From Hyalella azteca (Eukaryota > Arthropoda > Malacostraca > Amphipoda > Hyalellidae): a stretch of DNA of 64,000 nucleotides. The number at the start of each line of letters is the position of its first letter. The first letter of the stretch is position 1. The position numbers and the translations under genes were made by a program. The stretch lies in the NCBI RefSeq assembly GCF_000764305.2, contig NW_025939256.1, positions 64,223 through 128,222 on the forward strand, written 5' to 3'. Shown piece by piece: positions 1 to 12,514 of this stretch. The notes under the pieces were generated by a model. The model did no database searches. It saw only the letters and a list, made by a program, of their open reading frames with translations, and was not told the origin of the DNA.

Positions 1-460
1 GAGCTGTCCAGGGAAGAGGCAATCGAGCTGCGCCACCCTTTCTTCCACACATCTCGTCAGGACACTCATCCTTCATAAAATATGGATGCGGTTCAGACCA
101 AGTGTGGGGGTTTAATTTTTACCGTCCACATTTAATTTATGTCAGTTTCATCTCAAAGAACGTTCATAGCCCGGGATTGAAGTGATAATGTGATCCATTA
201 ATGTTTGTTATTGTAAAAAAGCTCACAACGTCGGGATCCGCTTTTAGGTTTTGAATGAGACAGATTGAAATTAAAAGAATAGGCAAGATAAAAATTGGTT
301 GGGTAAAATGAGCAGTTAACTTATTTGGAGCCATGCGATATTAAGCCCACGTGACCTGCTTGATGATGGCGGCCACGGGACGAACTGGGAGACCAGGGTA
401 CGTAGGATGACGAGGTGTCAGGAGCACGTGGATGATACTACTAGTAGATACTAGTACTTG

Positions 461-690
461 GAGTAGCACGTGGAGTAGCACGTGGAGTAGCGAGATGCAT
501 GTGGAGTAGCATGTGGAGTGGCGAGATGCACGTGGAGTAGCACGTGGAGTAGCGAGATGCACGTGGAGTAGCATGTGGAGTGGCGAGATGCACGTGGAGT
601 AGCACGTGGAGTAGCGAGATGCACGTGGAGTAGCATGTGGAGTGGCGAGATGCACGTGGAGTTGAGAGATGCACATGGTGTAGTGGAAAG
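461..690. repeat. minisatellite, 31-bp unit in a 62-bp higher-order repeat
   Basis: From 490 the units start at 490, 521, 552, 583, 614 and 645, exactly 31 bp apart. Each begins GCGAGATGCA and holds two GTGGAGT motifs. Two versions alternate, one with CACGTGGAGTA and one with CATGTGGAGTG at the end, which gives a 62-bp higher-order unit. The start (461-489) holds only the shorter 12-bp piece. Most units carry the E-box hexamer CACGTG. Long reading frames on both strands here only reflect the repeat. Confidence 0.9.
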
Positions 691-2061
691 GACGTGTTGT
701 AGTAGTGATGTTACAGGCGCAGCAAACACGAGGCTTGACGTGATTTGCAGTGAAGTGGAATTCGGTTAATATTGAACACATGATTTGAGTTGGACAAGTA
801 TGCAAGTTAACACGTGAGTTAAAACTGGCATTCAATGACTAAAATAAAAATCCCGCACCTTCCCTAGATCACATCCGTCACAGCTATAATGAGTGAAACA
901 CAAGAGAGAAATTTGGAAGGCAATGAGCCTAAGCTGAGTATAGCACATCGTGGTGTTGTTTGGGCGTCGGCGACTCGGCCGGTGGTAAAGCGACCGAGCT
1001 AATAGGCGGAAACTAGTGGATTAGCGTGTGAATGCAGTGTTGCCTAAACGAGGTTATGCCGCTACGGTTTGTACTGTGCTTGCTACATGTCGCTAGTTTA
1101 TACTTTGTCGCTAGTTTCATTACTTATAGTTTGAAGTGAGGTCCGCTACAGTAGTTAACAGCACCTGACGCTCCAGGCAAAACTGTATGCATGCCAGGAG
1201 AAAATTCTCTATGGTATCCTCCACCCCACATTGCAAGCACATGGTAGTGTCAGCCATGTCTTTTAGAGAATATTTGTTGTTTATAAGCGGGTATAATTTG
1301 ATATTGATGCGGCGTTATTATAATTTACTAGCGGAATGTTTTCAGAATTTCAATCCCAGAAACTTATATTAAAGTATATAGAATTCATAACTTGATACAT
1401 CAACAATATATATAATTTACACTAATATGATGCTAAAATTAATGATCATTTATAAATAACGGAAACATCTTTTAAAAAGGTTTCACAATTTATAACTCGC
1501 AAACGAGTATACATGAGACGAGGATTTTTTAATTAAATATGATATTGACCAATAAATACTAGAACAAAGTGACAGTTTCACAACTACCCATCGCTCGGTG
1601 AGTCGGTTCGGTTTGATGGTTTTAAATTCATTTCTACAGCTGTGGAAAATAGCAATAGATGCGATAGGTATGTTAATTGTGACACCCGATTATACATAGA
1701 AATGAAAATGTCCCTACTACTTTAGAAAATTTTTGTGAGTGTGCTTGTGAAAAATAACGTCATGCAGTCAATGGAGACTGCGAAATGACAAAATGGCAAA
1801 ATTTAAAGTATTTTGCTATAGGAGTAAGATAATCAAAAGAGCTGTTAGAAAAAAATTGTTTCATGATGTAACAGTCCAAAAATTATTTAAAACATCCCCA
1901 AAAAGTATGCAAATGTTAAATCTATGTTGTGCAATTACCGATCAATAATAAAATTATTACACTGAAACCAATTTTCAATCGATTAAATTTCCATAACCTT
2001 ATCAAACAGTGGCACATCATTTGCAATGGCAGTTCATCTACAATAGAGCATCATCTAAATA
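691..2061. other. non-coding stretch, no gene seen
   Basis: AT-rich sequence with no reading frame that resembles a known protein, no clear splice-site pair and no transposon ends that I can recognise. Confidence 0.6.
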
Positions 2062-2218
2062 AGGGGCTGTACTATCAAAACTAGGATAAGTACACGTAAC
2101 GGCGAAGTACACGTAACGACCGATATATATCGTCCAAAATTGGTGGTTTAGCTTAAAAAGTCGTCAATGATTGACTGACAGTCACGAATTCATAACTATT
2201 TTTGATAGTACGGCCCCT
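2062..2218. mobile_element. 157-bp MITE-like element with 19-bp terminal inverted repeats
   Basis: The left end AGGGGCTGTACTATCAAAA (2062-2080) is matched in reverse complement at 2200-2218 with one mismatch. The inside holds a short direct repeat, AGTACACGTAAC twice, and no coding capacity. A target duplication is not obvious, so the superfamily is open. Confidence 0.7.
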
Positions 2219-3290
2219 GCATTTCATTAACAATTTAGGGAAATGTCTAGAATAACATATCGTTTAAATAACATGCTTTTTACAAAGCCTTTTATTCTCA
2301 GCCGTATATTACCTTAGTAGCATATTTATACGAATGAAAAGCCTTTAAATATTTCACAAATGGATGTAACAGGTAATAAACCATCATGAATATTCCTGGA
2401 ACCTTATAATAACCGAATATGCCTAATTTCTTAAATTATATTACTATTTTCTCGACTGTACCTGTTATCAGACGCTATATTTGTTCTTCCATATTGGTTC
2501 ATCACCACGACATAATTGGTTCTTGTGGTAGAGAACAGAGGTACCCCGTACTTCAGGAATAAATCCATTCAATAGGCTCTGCCCAGCCACCAAGCATTGG
2601 ATTTTTTCTTTAGAATTTATGAACGATGCAAAAAAAAAGTTCGTTCATTAGCAATTATTCGGCAAGGTAGACAATTATCGAAAACATTTAGCACAGTAAA
2701 CGCTCACCTGAGCGGAAAGATCGAAAAAGACTTAGGCTACGACTGATGCAAGAGCGCGCGCTTGCGTTCGCTGCGGCCTCGAGCTCAGGAATGCTGCTGG
2801 TCTCTGGTCGGCGACCTCCGGACCTGACACAGGTGTCACAAGCCAACAATTTGATCTCTGCATTATTCTAGCCAATTGTGACGTTCGTATGTTGAATTTT
2901 ATATCGCTCGATCTATCTATTATCTATCAAAGGCGTACGAGGCTGACAGCCTAATTGACATTTTAAATTATTCAATTGGTGCACCAATTGAGAATAATTC
3001 ACTTTTCCATTTACAATATTCTGATGAAAAAACAGATTTTATTCTTCCATTCTAATCCTACTTCTGATCCTTTTTAGCACTTGTTTCCAGAGGTGACAAA
3101 TCCATTACTTTTTAGTATAATTTAATTTATATCAATGTTCTTTATATACTTATAAATGAATGAAATTAATATTTATGTAAATGCAGTATCATTTATTTAC
3201 TTCTGAAAGAACTAAAAATCAATTAGAGAATACCTACAACACAAGTAAAGAATATCGAACGAACGCGGATGATATTTGCCTAAACTCCCA
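2219..3290. other. non-coding stretch with a short palindrome and a GC-rich patch
   Basis: Mostly AT-rich. At 2966-2999 there is an imperfect palindrome centred on GGTGCACC, with arms of about 16 bases and a 2-base bulge. At about 2745-2835 a GC-rich patch stands out from its surroundings. No gene seen. Confidence 0.5.
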
Positions 3291-3294
3291 TCAA

Positions 3295-3405
3295 TCTTTC
3301 AGGACTCCATTTAACCCTCTATGAATCCAATCAATCATCCAGGACCCCAATCAATCATTCAAGTTTCCAATTAAACTTCCCGGTCCTCAATTAACCTTTC
3401 GGGAC
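3295..3405. repeat. degenerate tandem repeat of about 26 bp
   Basis: Four to five diverged units of the type AGGACCCCAATCAATCATTC follow one another. They differ by many substitutions. Confidence 0.5.
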
Positions 3406-6400
3406 TCACATTGTACGGCCCAACTTTATGCAGACCGTTGATCGCGCTCTTTTCTTATAACCCATTACTCGGAGCTGAAATGGAACTCCAGCTCTGCCCA
3501 TTAATTCACTCTCACTTGAGCCGCCTTCCTCTATGGACGTGGCTAGACGCGGTTATCGCTAGGTGGTCTGCCATGAAAAGTCCCCATATTCATCTCCGGT
3601 GCTGGAGTCCGCAACTGTTATCTTTACAAAGAATATGGATTATCAAAGCACGATTGTCGTCGAACATGGCCGGATACGTCAACGACGTGGAGGACCTATA
3701 TTATGGTCGTACCGAGGGCACTGCCTCACACTTGAATTGCCTTGAAAGTTGAATTATTTTCATATTTTTGATGACCATCGTGGCAGGACGTTTCTGCTGG
3801 CGGCGACCGTTGGATAAAGTGTCCCGTCAGTGATCTTATTCAATTACAATACTATTAACCTGCGGAAATGGGGTTGGGCTTGTGATCTTTAAAGTTCCAA
3901 GTCCTCTGTTTCCTCGGGGCCTCACCACGCAGGGGATGAATACTGAGGGCTTGATGATTTGGCAAATTAATAATGGAACGTCTATGCTCGCTCCGTCGAA
4001 TTGATGTAAAGTTATTTGTTGCTTAGGGGGACAATGCAAGGCCATACTCAACCCGGCTACTTTGCTAGAGGATGGTTGATCGAATTTAATAGATTGTCTT
4101 TGTAATAGATGCTTGCTGCCAATAACGTACGTTATAGGACAAAATTGTTTGAAATTACGTTATTGAAGGCAGGGATAATGTACGTCGTTCATATATATAG
4201 TTGAGCAGTGTTGGTTTGTAAAAGGACACCTTAAAGAATAAGAAATCAAAGTTATTGAGTTTTCGTTGCGTTTCTGGCTTTTAGAAAAGTTTGTTTTAAA
4301 TTTATTTATTGCTAAATCAATGAATTTACAAATTTCGTATCTACAGATTACTAATTATTATCTGTATTATTCGTTATTATAATACACTTTCCCCTATTTC
4401 TCATTAATGAATACCATGATCATATTTTATTTGGTTTTTGAAATCTATTTGGTGTTCAAGCATTAGCATTGTGCTGATATTTAATGAATTACTCGTTCAT
4501 TTTCATCGATTTCTTATAATTTTCATTAGTTCCCAATACATTCTTCACGTATATTTTGTACAGTAGGCAAACGTTTACAACATTACATTGTTTTATAAAT
4601 TTATCACAGTTTTTATGTCTGAGGCCTGGCGCTAATAATATTCAGGGGCTTGTCGAGCGCAAAATCGAAATAGTTTGGATAGATATTACGGAATTTTTTT
4701 TCTTTGTGGAATTCTGAGATATTGAAAACTGGGAGGTGACGAATATTTGATATTGGAATTTTGTTCCGTATATTAAAATTCATGTTCCGTTTTAATTCAA
4801 TGGAGACCTCAAATATTAAGTTAGATTAGTATTGATTTCAAGAGAACCAATGAAGCATTAGGGATCGTTATTATTTGAAAAACGTGTGTGATAAGGAGGT
4901 AACTCATATGGTGTTCTTGGCTGCTGTATTACTCACAGCAACGCAAGTGCAATTCGCTTCCGATTAACTATTATGACTTAATGCATGTTATGGGCCCCTT
5001 GGCAATTTAATGCATGCCACTTCACTCCTTTGGGCTGGCCTAACACCTAAAATACGTCTCTGATGCATTAATTGTGCTTGGTTGTTTTTCCTGCTTCTGA
5101 GCCTTAATACTCGACGCCTTGTGGCGCTTTTACCTAGTTTACTAACTTACTGAAGTTGGGTCGGTCATTCATTAATTTCCAAACAATTGTACTCAATTGC
5201 ACTATTAAACATCTTGATTCATCTGAACGGCTTTCAAGAAACTTCTAAATTGAGCTAACAGTAAAAATTTAGAAGGTTAGTGTCGCAATGTCAATCTTCA
5301 ATCTTTCCTTGTATAACTTATATATGCATTTTTTGAGCCTAGTATAATGAAGAATTGAAACGGATACAATAGCACTTACGTGAATGTCCAATCTGATTTA
5401 TCACCTTAATTTATAGTTTAACCTCCGATATTCTCGTCGAATCTCACATACCATGTGCTCCCTATCTCAAGTGATGCGTAATTCTGCAATATAATTGTTT
5501 CATTAGAGGATGGGCTAGAAAATGCGTTCACTGCCAAGTCTGGTACCACTGAATTGGAAATACAATGCAGAGCATAATTGTGATAGCCATTTCTCAAGCT
5601 CCGGCTTTCGTATAGTAAGATTTATTTTTTACAACGCTTCTTTCTAACTTCACTTCATGTTTGTTTGTTTGTCCGCTACAAATCTTATAATCGATATTTA
5701 ACACAGTTCTACTTGTCCAATCGATCTAGAATTTTGCACACATGCGTAAAGTCGGGGACAATGCTTGAATCGATTGATAGAATAAAGTATGCAAAAATCT
5801 AAATTTTTGTTTATATAAAATATTGAAAAACTAATTTCTTTAAATATTTAGAAATAAATTAAGAAATTCATTGTACATCTGTAACATCGGAGACACTGGC
5901 AAATTTAGAAGTGTTGTCTCTAAAAAGTAATTTTTAAACGCATATTATTCTAATTTTAGTTCCCTCATAGCATCAGTTAGTCTACTTCGCTGGATCTTAA
6001 GTCTTATCCGCTGGAGTTTCAATAAAATTGTTAGCTGCTATATTGTATGATTTCATTACATTGAAGTTACAATTTAATTTTTACTTGGGTCGATATGAAA
6101 TGCATTAAAATAAGTAGCAAGCTGATTTATCCTCCAAAATTCATAACAGTGCGTAAACGGGTGTTCGTTACTAAAATGTGAATAACAATTACAACTGTCG
6201 AGATATTAAGACTCGGAAAATTGGGTAAGGTCGGTGCTGCATGGGTTTATCCTGGTCTATCTTTAATTTTGATGCTTTCGGTGTTTCGAATTATTAACAA
6301 GATTCTTGATGATTGGATTCAGAATGATTGAATTTGGCATAAGTTGATTTTTCAATTGCAAGTATAATCTAGCCTGAGCAACGCCGGGCTAGCTGCTAGA

Positions 6401-7650
6401 CCTATATATACACATATATTTCTTTAAAACTTGCAGAAAATTTCTACCCAATTTTCACTCATTCTACAAAATGATTTTCCGAAATTCTTTCTAGATTTGT
6501 CTACGTTTTTATGCGTATTTATGTATTTCATGCGTTCTTCATACATTTTAAAACACTTTCGCTAAAATTTATAGAAATTTTATTCATTAATTTGCAGGCG
6601 ATTCTTATTTCATTTTTCGAACGATTATGTTACAATCTCCTTACACTTCCCCATCATTTTATAATATTTTTTATGCCTTATACATTAATTTTACTTGTTT
6701 TTCACTCATTTTGTCTTATTTTTATCATATTTTATCTTTATATCTTCCTATCTCAATGCACTTTTCAATAATATCGATTGCTAGATATCGCCCCACTTTA
6801 GGAAGTAAACAGCTACTTCGATCAATGCGCTCGGCTCTCTACCTTCATAGTCATGCGTTTTAAATAGAATGAGAACATTCTGGAGTTCAGATGTCGAAGG
6901 AGGACGCCACTCTAGTTTCGAGTGATGGAGCCATCATTCTAAAACGAAAAAGTGTCTTCGCGTTCATCAGAGTGACTTTTTAAAGTGAAGCAAAGCTGTT
7001 TTAGGAAAGAGAAACTCGAAGTTATCGTTTTCAAATATTTAATTAAAAACAATAGTTCATTCCGTCCATAGCTTTTCCCTTTGCCCCATAGTTCTACTCC
7101 TGTATACATGGCATCAAAAAGTCGCTTCAGATAATCTTTATTATTGATAAATATTCATTTACAGAAGACAACTATACTGCGCCATTGCGCAAAAGACAAT
7201 ATTCGCACGAAATGCTCATTATTTGATTTTAACTGAATTGTAAACTGAATTTTTTCAATTACTTAGAATGAGAGCTCGGTCAATTACACGTTACAAAAGA
7301 TTATCAGCTATTGTGGTCGATATGAGAACAAATGCGCACTTAATAATATCTCAGAAGTGTTGGATTTAACATAAAAGGATGTTTTGATATGCCTGCTGAC
7401 ATGTATGAGGATTTCCTTCTAGGTTGAACTAAGTGCCAAGAGAACACTGCCTATAAATCCTTCCTGGCCTGAGAAATCTTCCCAGAATGAAGTTTTAAAT
7501 AACGATATTATATGATATGATGAAACTGAAATGATGTAAACGAGCTGCTCTGTAACGGTGTTATTGGCGAGGAGCGAGCGCTGTGGTAGAGAGCTGTGGT
7601 GGGCCCCTCAGTACAGGTGTCAGGGCACCTGTGCTGATGGGAGTGCGATG
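3406..7650. other. non-coding stretch with one unrecognised reading frame
   Basis: About 4.2 kb of mostly AT-rich DNA. A + frame at 3411-3752 (113 residues) and an overlapping one at 3563-3745 are the only longish ones in less AT-rich sequence. I recognise no domain in either, and no convincing splice sites frame them. The segment around 5640-5800 looks like part of an old dispersed repeat, but I see no ends. Nothing else is supported. Confidence 0.4.
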
Positions 7651-7654
7651 GTCA

Positions 7655-8105
7655 AAGAATAAGCCATGTACGTGGCTTATTCTTTTCTCTCTTTCAGCAC
7701 AGAGAGAAGTAGCCACGTATGTGGCTAATTTTTTTTTCATTCTATCTTTCAGCACACAAAGAATAAGCCACGTATGTGGCTAATTCTTTCCTTTCTTTCT
7801 TTCAACACACAAAAAATAAGCCACGTATGTGGCTAATTATTTTCTTTCTTTCAACACACAAAGAATAAGCCACGTATGTGGCTAATTCTTTTCTTTCTTT
7901 CAACACACAAAGAATTAGTCACGTATGTGGCTAATTCTTTTCTTTCTTTCTTTCTTTCAACACATAAAGAATTAGTCACGTATGTGGCTAATTATTTTCT
8001 TTTTTTCTTTCAATACACAAAGAATTAGTCACGTATGTGGCTAATTATTTTCTTTCTTTCTTTCAGCACACAAAGAATTAGTCACGTATGTGGCTAATTC
8101 TTTCC
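7655..8105. repeat. minisatellite of about 50-60-bp units, each with a palindromic core
   Basis: About nine units follow one another. Each contains a near-palindrome of the form TAGCCACGTATGTGGCTAAT followed by a CTTTC-rich tract and CAACACACAAAGAATTAG. Cores sit near 7655, 7709, 7761, 7815, 7863, 7911, 7971, 8025 and 8079. The number of CTTT steps varies between units, which accounts for the length differences. Each unit can form a hairpin of 8-10 bp. Confidence 0.9.
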
Positions 8106-8797
8106 CTAGCCCCCGCACTGATGTCTAATATTGCTTCCTGTCCCTCGTCGGTACTGAGCTGCGAAGCTCTGCTGCGGAGCTAGAAACTCTTTGCCGCATC
8201 GAGTTGTTCTGTCGGAGCTGTCGGCCCTCCGTTGTTGTCGCTCGTGTCACGCGTCGGTGTCCCGACAGTTATATTGGCAGCCCCCAGCACAGTTCGGATG
8301 TGCTTCAGTTGAATGATTAGTCCCATGTTTGTAAGAAGGAACATACTGTGAGAATGATCTACCCATCTCCAGGTATATAGATGCCTGCTAACAGAATTGT
8401 AAACAAAAAGGCTAGAAAATTCCTGTTTGTAGTTTACATAAACAGTTGAATTGTTGATATTTATTGAATTTATCACTATCTCAAAAATCTTATTTTACAG
8501 AGCATATAAACATTATATTGTTTCACATTAAATTAATATAACACTTCGTATTCATACGAGAAGCGAAACCCGATGTAAAATATTACCAATCAAATCACAA
8601 GTAATTTTCGTTAAACTAAAATTCATACAAAAAGGTTGAATACATTTAATTTGAAAAATCGAAATTTATGGAAAATTTTCGCAACTGAATAGAAATTCTC
8701 GAATATAGTTTAATATAAGATGTTTCCCTTCTACCTCACCTAATTCTGTTCATCCAGTTTCGTGGCTTTTATTTTAAAGTAATAGTTTAATGGTGAC
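8106..8797. other. non-coding stretch, no gene assigned
   Basis: A 98-codon minus frame (8180-8476) starts in AT-rich DNA and ends in a GC-richer part near 8180-8290. I recognise no domain and no clear splice signals. The rest is AT-rich. Confidence 0.4.
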
Positions 8798-9110
8798 AAT
8801 ATGTTCCCGTGTTATCATTGCTTCGATAATGCGTGCAATGGTGAAAATATGCACCCGTGTTATTATTGTTTCGATGATTCTTTGAATGATGATAATATAT
8901 CCCTGTGTAGCTATTGTTTCGATGATACCTTTGTTACCTATTCCTGTTTGTTTTTCTGTTTCATGTTCCTATTTGTTTTCCTGTTTAATATGTTCCGTTT
9001 GCTTGTTTTTCCCATTTGTTTCTGTTTGTTTTCCTGCTCAATATATTCCTGCTTGTTTTTCTGTTCACGGTTCCTGTTCGTTTTCCTGCTCACAGCTCCT
9101 GCCTGTTTTC
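8798..9110. repeat. two adjoining minisatellites (about 50 bp, then 20-26 bp)
   Basis: 8798-8935 holds three copies of a unit of about 50 bp with the core TGTTTCGATGATTC. 8936-9110 holds about seven units of the type TTCCTGTTTGTTTTCCTG. The 132-codon + frame here is low-complexity (Cys-, Phe- and Leu-rich) and follows the repeat period, so I do not call it a gene. Confidence 0.75.
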
Positions 9111-9980
9111 ACGTGTTAGAAATTGTAAATAAAATTGTTAAAGATTTTCTGAAAATTGAAATGTTAAAAATTAGATATGAATTTTCCATTTTAAAATAAA
9201 GTAAGAGTTCAATTCTCGCTCAACCTTTAATTCAAACAAGAGTTAATAGAAGAGGAGTAGTGACAGCACGGAGCCCGTTTTAACAGCGCGTCTCACCTTA
9301 CTTTCTCTTTTGCAACTTATTCGTCAATCTCTTATTCATTCGCATGTCTTTCACTTCTTGATTAGCCAAGTTTATTTAAATTTCAATATCGTGTTGCTTT
9401 TTCCACAACAATTATTAATTCAAATTCACAACATGCTTTAATTAACTCGTGAAACTCTCACTGGGCTAATCTTTCTCCATTACCCTAACTCGGCATTACT
9501 TGGCTTCAACCTCTTAAGTGGATTTTTCACATACATTAATTATTTTTTCAATTGTCTATTGAATTAGTATTAATTCCAATTATTTTATTGGTAACTCGCT
9601 ATTTAGTTAATTGTAATTCATTGTTGGCAGCTATTTCAACCGTATTTCTTTATCTGCCTCAGCACAACCCGGGGCGATGCTTCCTATAACTTATATTATT
9701 AGTCTGCCTATATCACAAGTTCACAAGGAATTTAAAAGCAAAGAAAACGCCAAGCAAATTCACCATATCGATATTGAAAGCTTTTCGGGAACCAGCTCCA
9801 TCATCAGTTCGACAAACTAAAAATGAATAAAATCATTTTATAAGTCAAAATTCTAAGTTAGACATAAAACATAAACAAGACCTAACATTATATCGAAAAA
9901 CAGGACACGACTGGAACAACTTAGTCCTAGGGGTCACGAAAATAACAAAACTTAAGAAAAACAGTACAATATTTGAAGGC
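9111..9980. other. non-coding stretch, no gene seen
   Basis: AT-rich DNA without recognisable coding sequence. It leads into the 3' end of the minus-strand Penelope-like copy. Confidence 0.5.
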
Positions 9981-10303
9981 CTACCGATTCACTATTTCCA
10001 GATCATATGGACTAAACGCATTATTGACACACGGTTTCCGTTTGAAGATTGAAGAGACTCCAAAATTCTCAAATCCGAGCAGCCAAAAGTGGAACCGAGT
10101 ATCCTGAAATCACTCCCAGAAACAGCCACGTCGCACAGTTCAGAATGGAGGTGCACAGAAGAATCAGGAGGCTTGACGATAGGCAAGTTAGATAGTTTGA
10201 AGGATAGCTCCTGCCACGGTGTTCAGAATTCCGGATAGAGAAGTTACGCGACGTCATTCCAACGTATGCAGATGCGCAGCATCCGCGTATCAAATCGTGG
10301 ACA

Positions 10304-10408
10304 GAATGCAATCAAAATCGTGTACAGAATGTTTAAAATTTTGAACAGGGAATATTGATGAATTATCTCCTGAATTTGTCTACCGACTGCAATTATTATT
10401 TTGTCAGA
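10304..10408. repeat. dispersed module of about 100 bp, copy 1
   Basis: The segment AATCAAAATCGTGTACAGAA to GTCAGAGATAA recurs at 16327-16425 with a few small differences. Here it lies between the reverse transcriptase and the GIY-YIG part of the Penelope-like copy, where the reading frame is lost. It may be a small insertion or an old shared element piece. Confidence 0.6.
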
Positions 10409-11816
10409 GATAACTGTACTCATAGACCAGGTTTGATCGCATCCGAGCAGGAATAACTTCCTTATACCTGAAGAAAGAACCAATTTTGAAATTATTTGCC
10501 AGCAAAACATGCAAATTTATAGTCGGGAAATATTTCATAAATAAAATCTTTAGTTCTCTGGACATAGTTTCAGACGCACTACCAAAATAGGGCAATGCGC
10601 AATCAACAATTTTCTTACTATCGCATTCAGTCACAGTTTTAGAAAATTTGTTAGATAAGAAGCTTTTGATTTTGCTAAACACAAGACATGATGGACAACC
10701 ATTAAGCTGATATATATTACGAGTTAATTCGAATTACAAATGCATATCATGGAAGGTAGAACAAACCCTATAGCCGCGGTATAACAAAGTTTGAAAACTA
10801 TTCAATTTGAAACGAAACGAGCAGAAGCCAAAGAAGCACATACCCAAGCTGGTAAATGTCGGTTTTCGATATAAGGAAGTCTGAAAACGACCGCCAGACT
10901 TAGTAATTTTGCAATCGAGAAACGACAAGCAATTGTTTTATTCTAATTGCATAGTGAATTTTATTGAAGGATGTTTGAGGTTTATATAATCAAAGAAAAG
11001 TCCCGCATGAGAGGGATGCTTGAAGATCAGAAAGGTATCATCAACATAGCTGAATACTATAAAAAATCGGTTTAGAATCAATGGGACAATCGGCCTACCA
11101 AGAAACCTCATGAACGCACATGAAAATGTTAGCATGTGCAGGACCAAGGGGAAGGCCCATTCCTAAACCATCAACTTGCTTATAAAGTTTACCAGCGAAA
11201 ATGAAAAAAAAGAGTTCGTGACATAATTCTAGAATCTTTTTGAAAAGGCCGGTTGAGACCGCTCACCAGATCATTCACATCCTTAAACAAAGAGTTGAGA
11301 CAGATTTCAAAAGTTTCGGTAAGAGGAATATTAGTGAACAAATTTTCCACATCGAACGAAGCCATATTCAGGTGCTGACCATCGGTAAAATATTTCAAAT
11401 GTCGAAAAATGAGTACGTATTATCAACAGTAAACTGGTTAGTATAGTTAGACAATTCAAAATGGAAACTAAAAATTTAGCTATGTTAAAGCTAGGAGTGT
11501 CATAGTCAGCAAAAATAGGTCGGAATTGAAATTTCGAAGCAAAATCAGTCTAATGAATTTTAGGAAGGTCGTACAATATGCCAAGGCACGAATCAGAAAC
11601 GCGAAGTTTAGAAAAAGTTTCAGAGGCAAGGGCGGAGGAATATTTAAGTTTACGAATGAAGACATTAATTTGATCCTCAATTTTCAAAATGGTTTTAGAG
11701 ATAGGGCTAGTGATTTCCACGAATTTCGAAGGATCGGAGATGAGAGCAAGCATACTGCTGGTGTATCGGTTACGGTCAACCAGGACCACCCGCGACCTTT
11801 ATCAGGCTTGCATATA

Positions 11817-12514
11817 ACTCAGCCTCGCAGAGGTGGGCAGTAGCGCGCTACATGTAGCGGCCGCTACATTTTCAGTAGCGGTAGCGGTAGCGGCTCTACA
11901 TTTAAGGCAATGTAGCGGTAACGGTAGCGCCCGCTACATATTTAAGTAGCGATACGAGGTTTTGCCGCTACAGCGCTACCGCTACATTTATAGACAAAGC
12001 CTTTAGATTTTACTTAAGGGGACCGGCTACCCTCCAACAAAACTTTTTTGTTTACAGGAGGATCGTTTTGAAACTTGGTACACTTGGTAAGACCTTTTTG
12101 TTCATGTAAATTTACAAAAAAAATGAAAGAAAACGTGGAAAAAATAGAAAACGGCATATAAGGGGGTACTCTAAAAAGTTTATAACTTTTACAAATCACA
12201 TGCTACAATGTCGAGACACATATCATTCGATTTGTAACAACAATATCTAGCGACTGTAGAGCCCTAATTTTTTATTTTCCTCATCGTTTTTTTCGCGTTC
12301 TTCCCATTTTTTTCGCATTTTTAACAATAGCAGAACAATAAATATTTAGAGATTTCCAATAATTTTGGCCATTGTAGCGCGCTACATTTTACTGTAGCGG
12401 TAGCGCCCGTTACAATCTAGTGGGTGTAGCGGTAGCGGTAGCGCCCGCTACATTTAGAGCATGTAGCGATAGCGGTAGCGCCGCTACATTTCAAAGTAGC
12501 GTTGCCCAGCTCTG
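11817..12514. mobile_element. hAT-like non-autonomous element with TAGCGG subterminal repeats
   Basis: The ends are CAGAGGTGGGCAGTAGCGC (from 11828) and, reversed, CAGAGCTGGGCAACGCTAC (to 12514). An 8-bp duplication TGCATATA flanks it (11809-11816 and 12513-12520). About 11 extra bases follow the left duplication. Both ends carry many TAGCGG/CCGCTA hexamers. The plus-strand Penelope copy at about 13000 shows the sequence without the insertion, which confirms the ends. The middle (12013-12300) resembles the left part of the TTAA-type element at 25275. No transposase is encoded. Confidence 0.8.

Noticed and set aside
341..835. Long minus-strand frames of 77 to 164 codons
   Set aside because: Produced by the 31-bp repeat, which lacks stops in several frames. 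The translation is a repeat of the unit.
3411..3752. A small gene of 113 codons
   Set aside because: Two overlapping + frames are open, neither with a recognisable domain or convincing splice sites. Probably chance in less AT-rich sequence.
7655..8105. CRISPR array
   Set aside because: Palindromic cores with spacers look similar at first, but the spacers are CTTT-rich variants of one another, unit length varies and the genome is eukaryotic.
8801..9199. A 132-codon gene with Cys-rich start
   Set aside because: The frame follows two tandem repeats and the rest is Phe/Leu low-complexity. Nothing suggests coding beyond the repeats.
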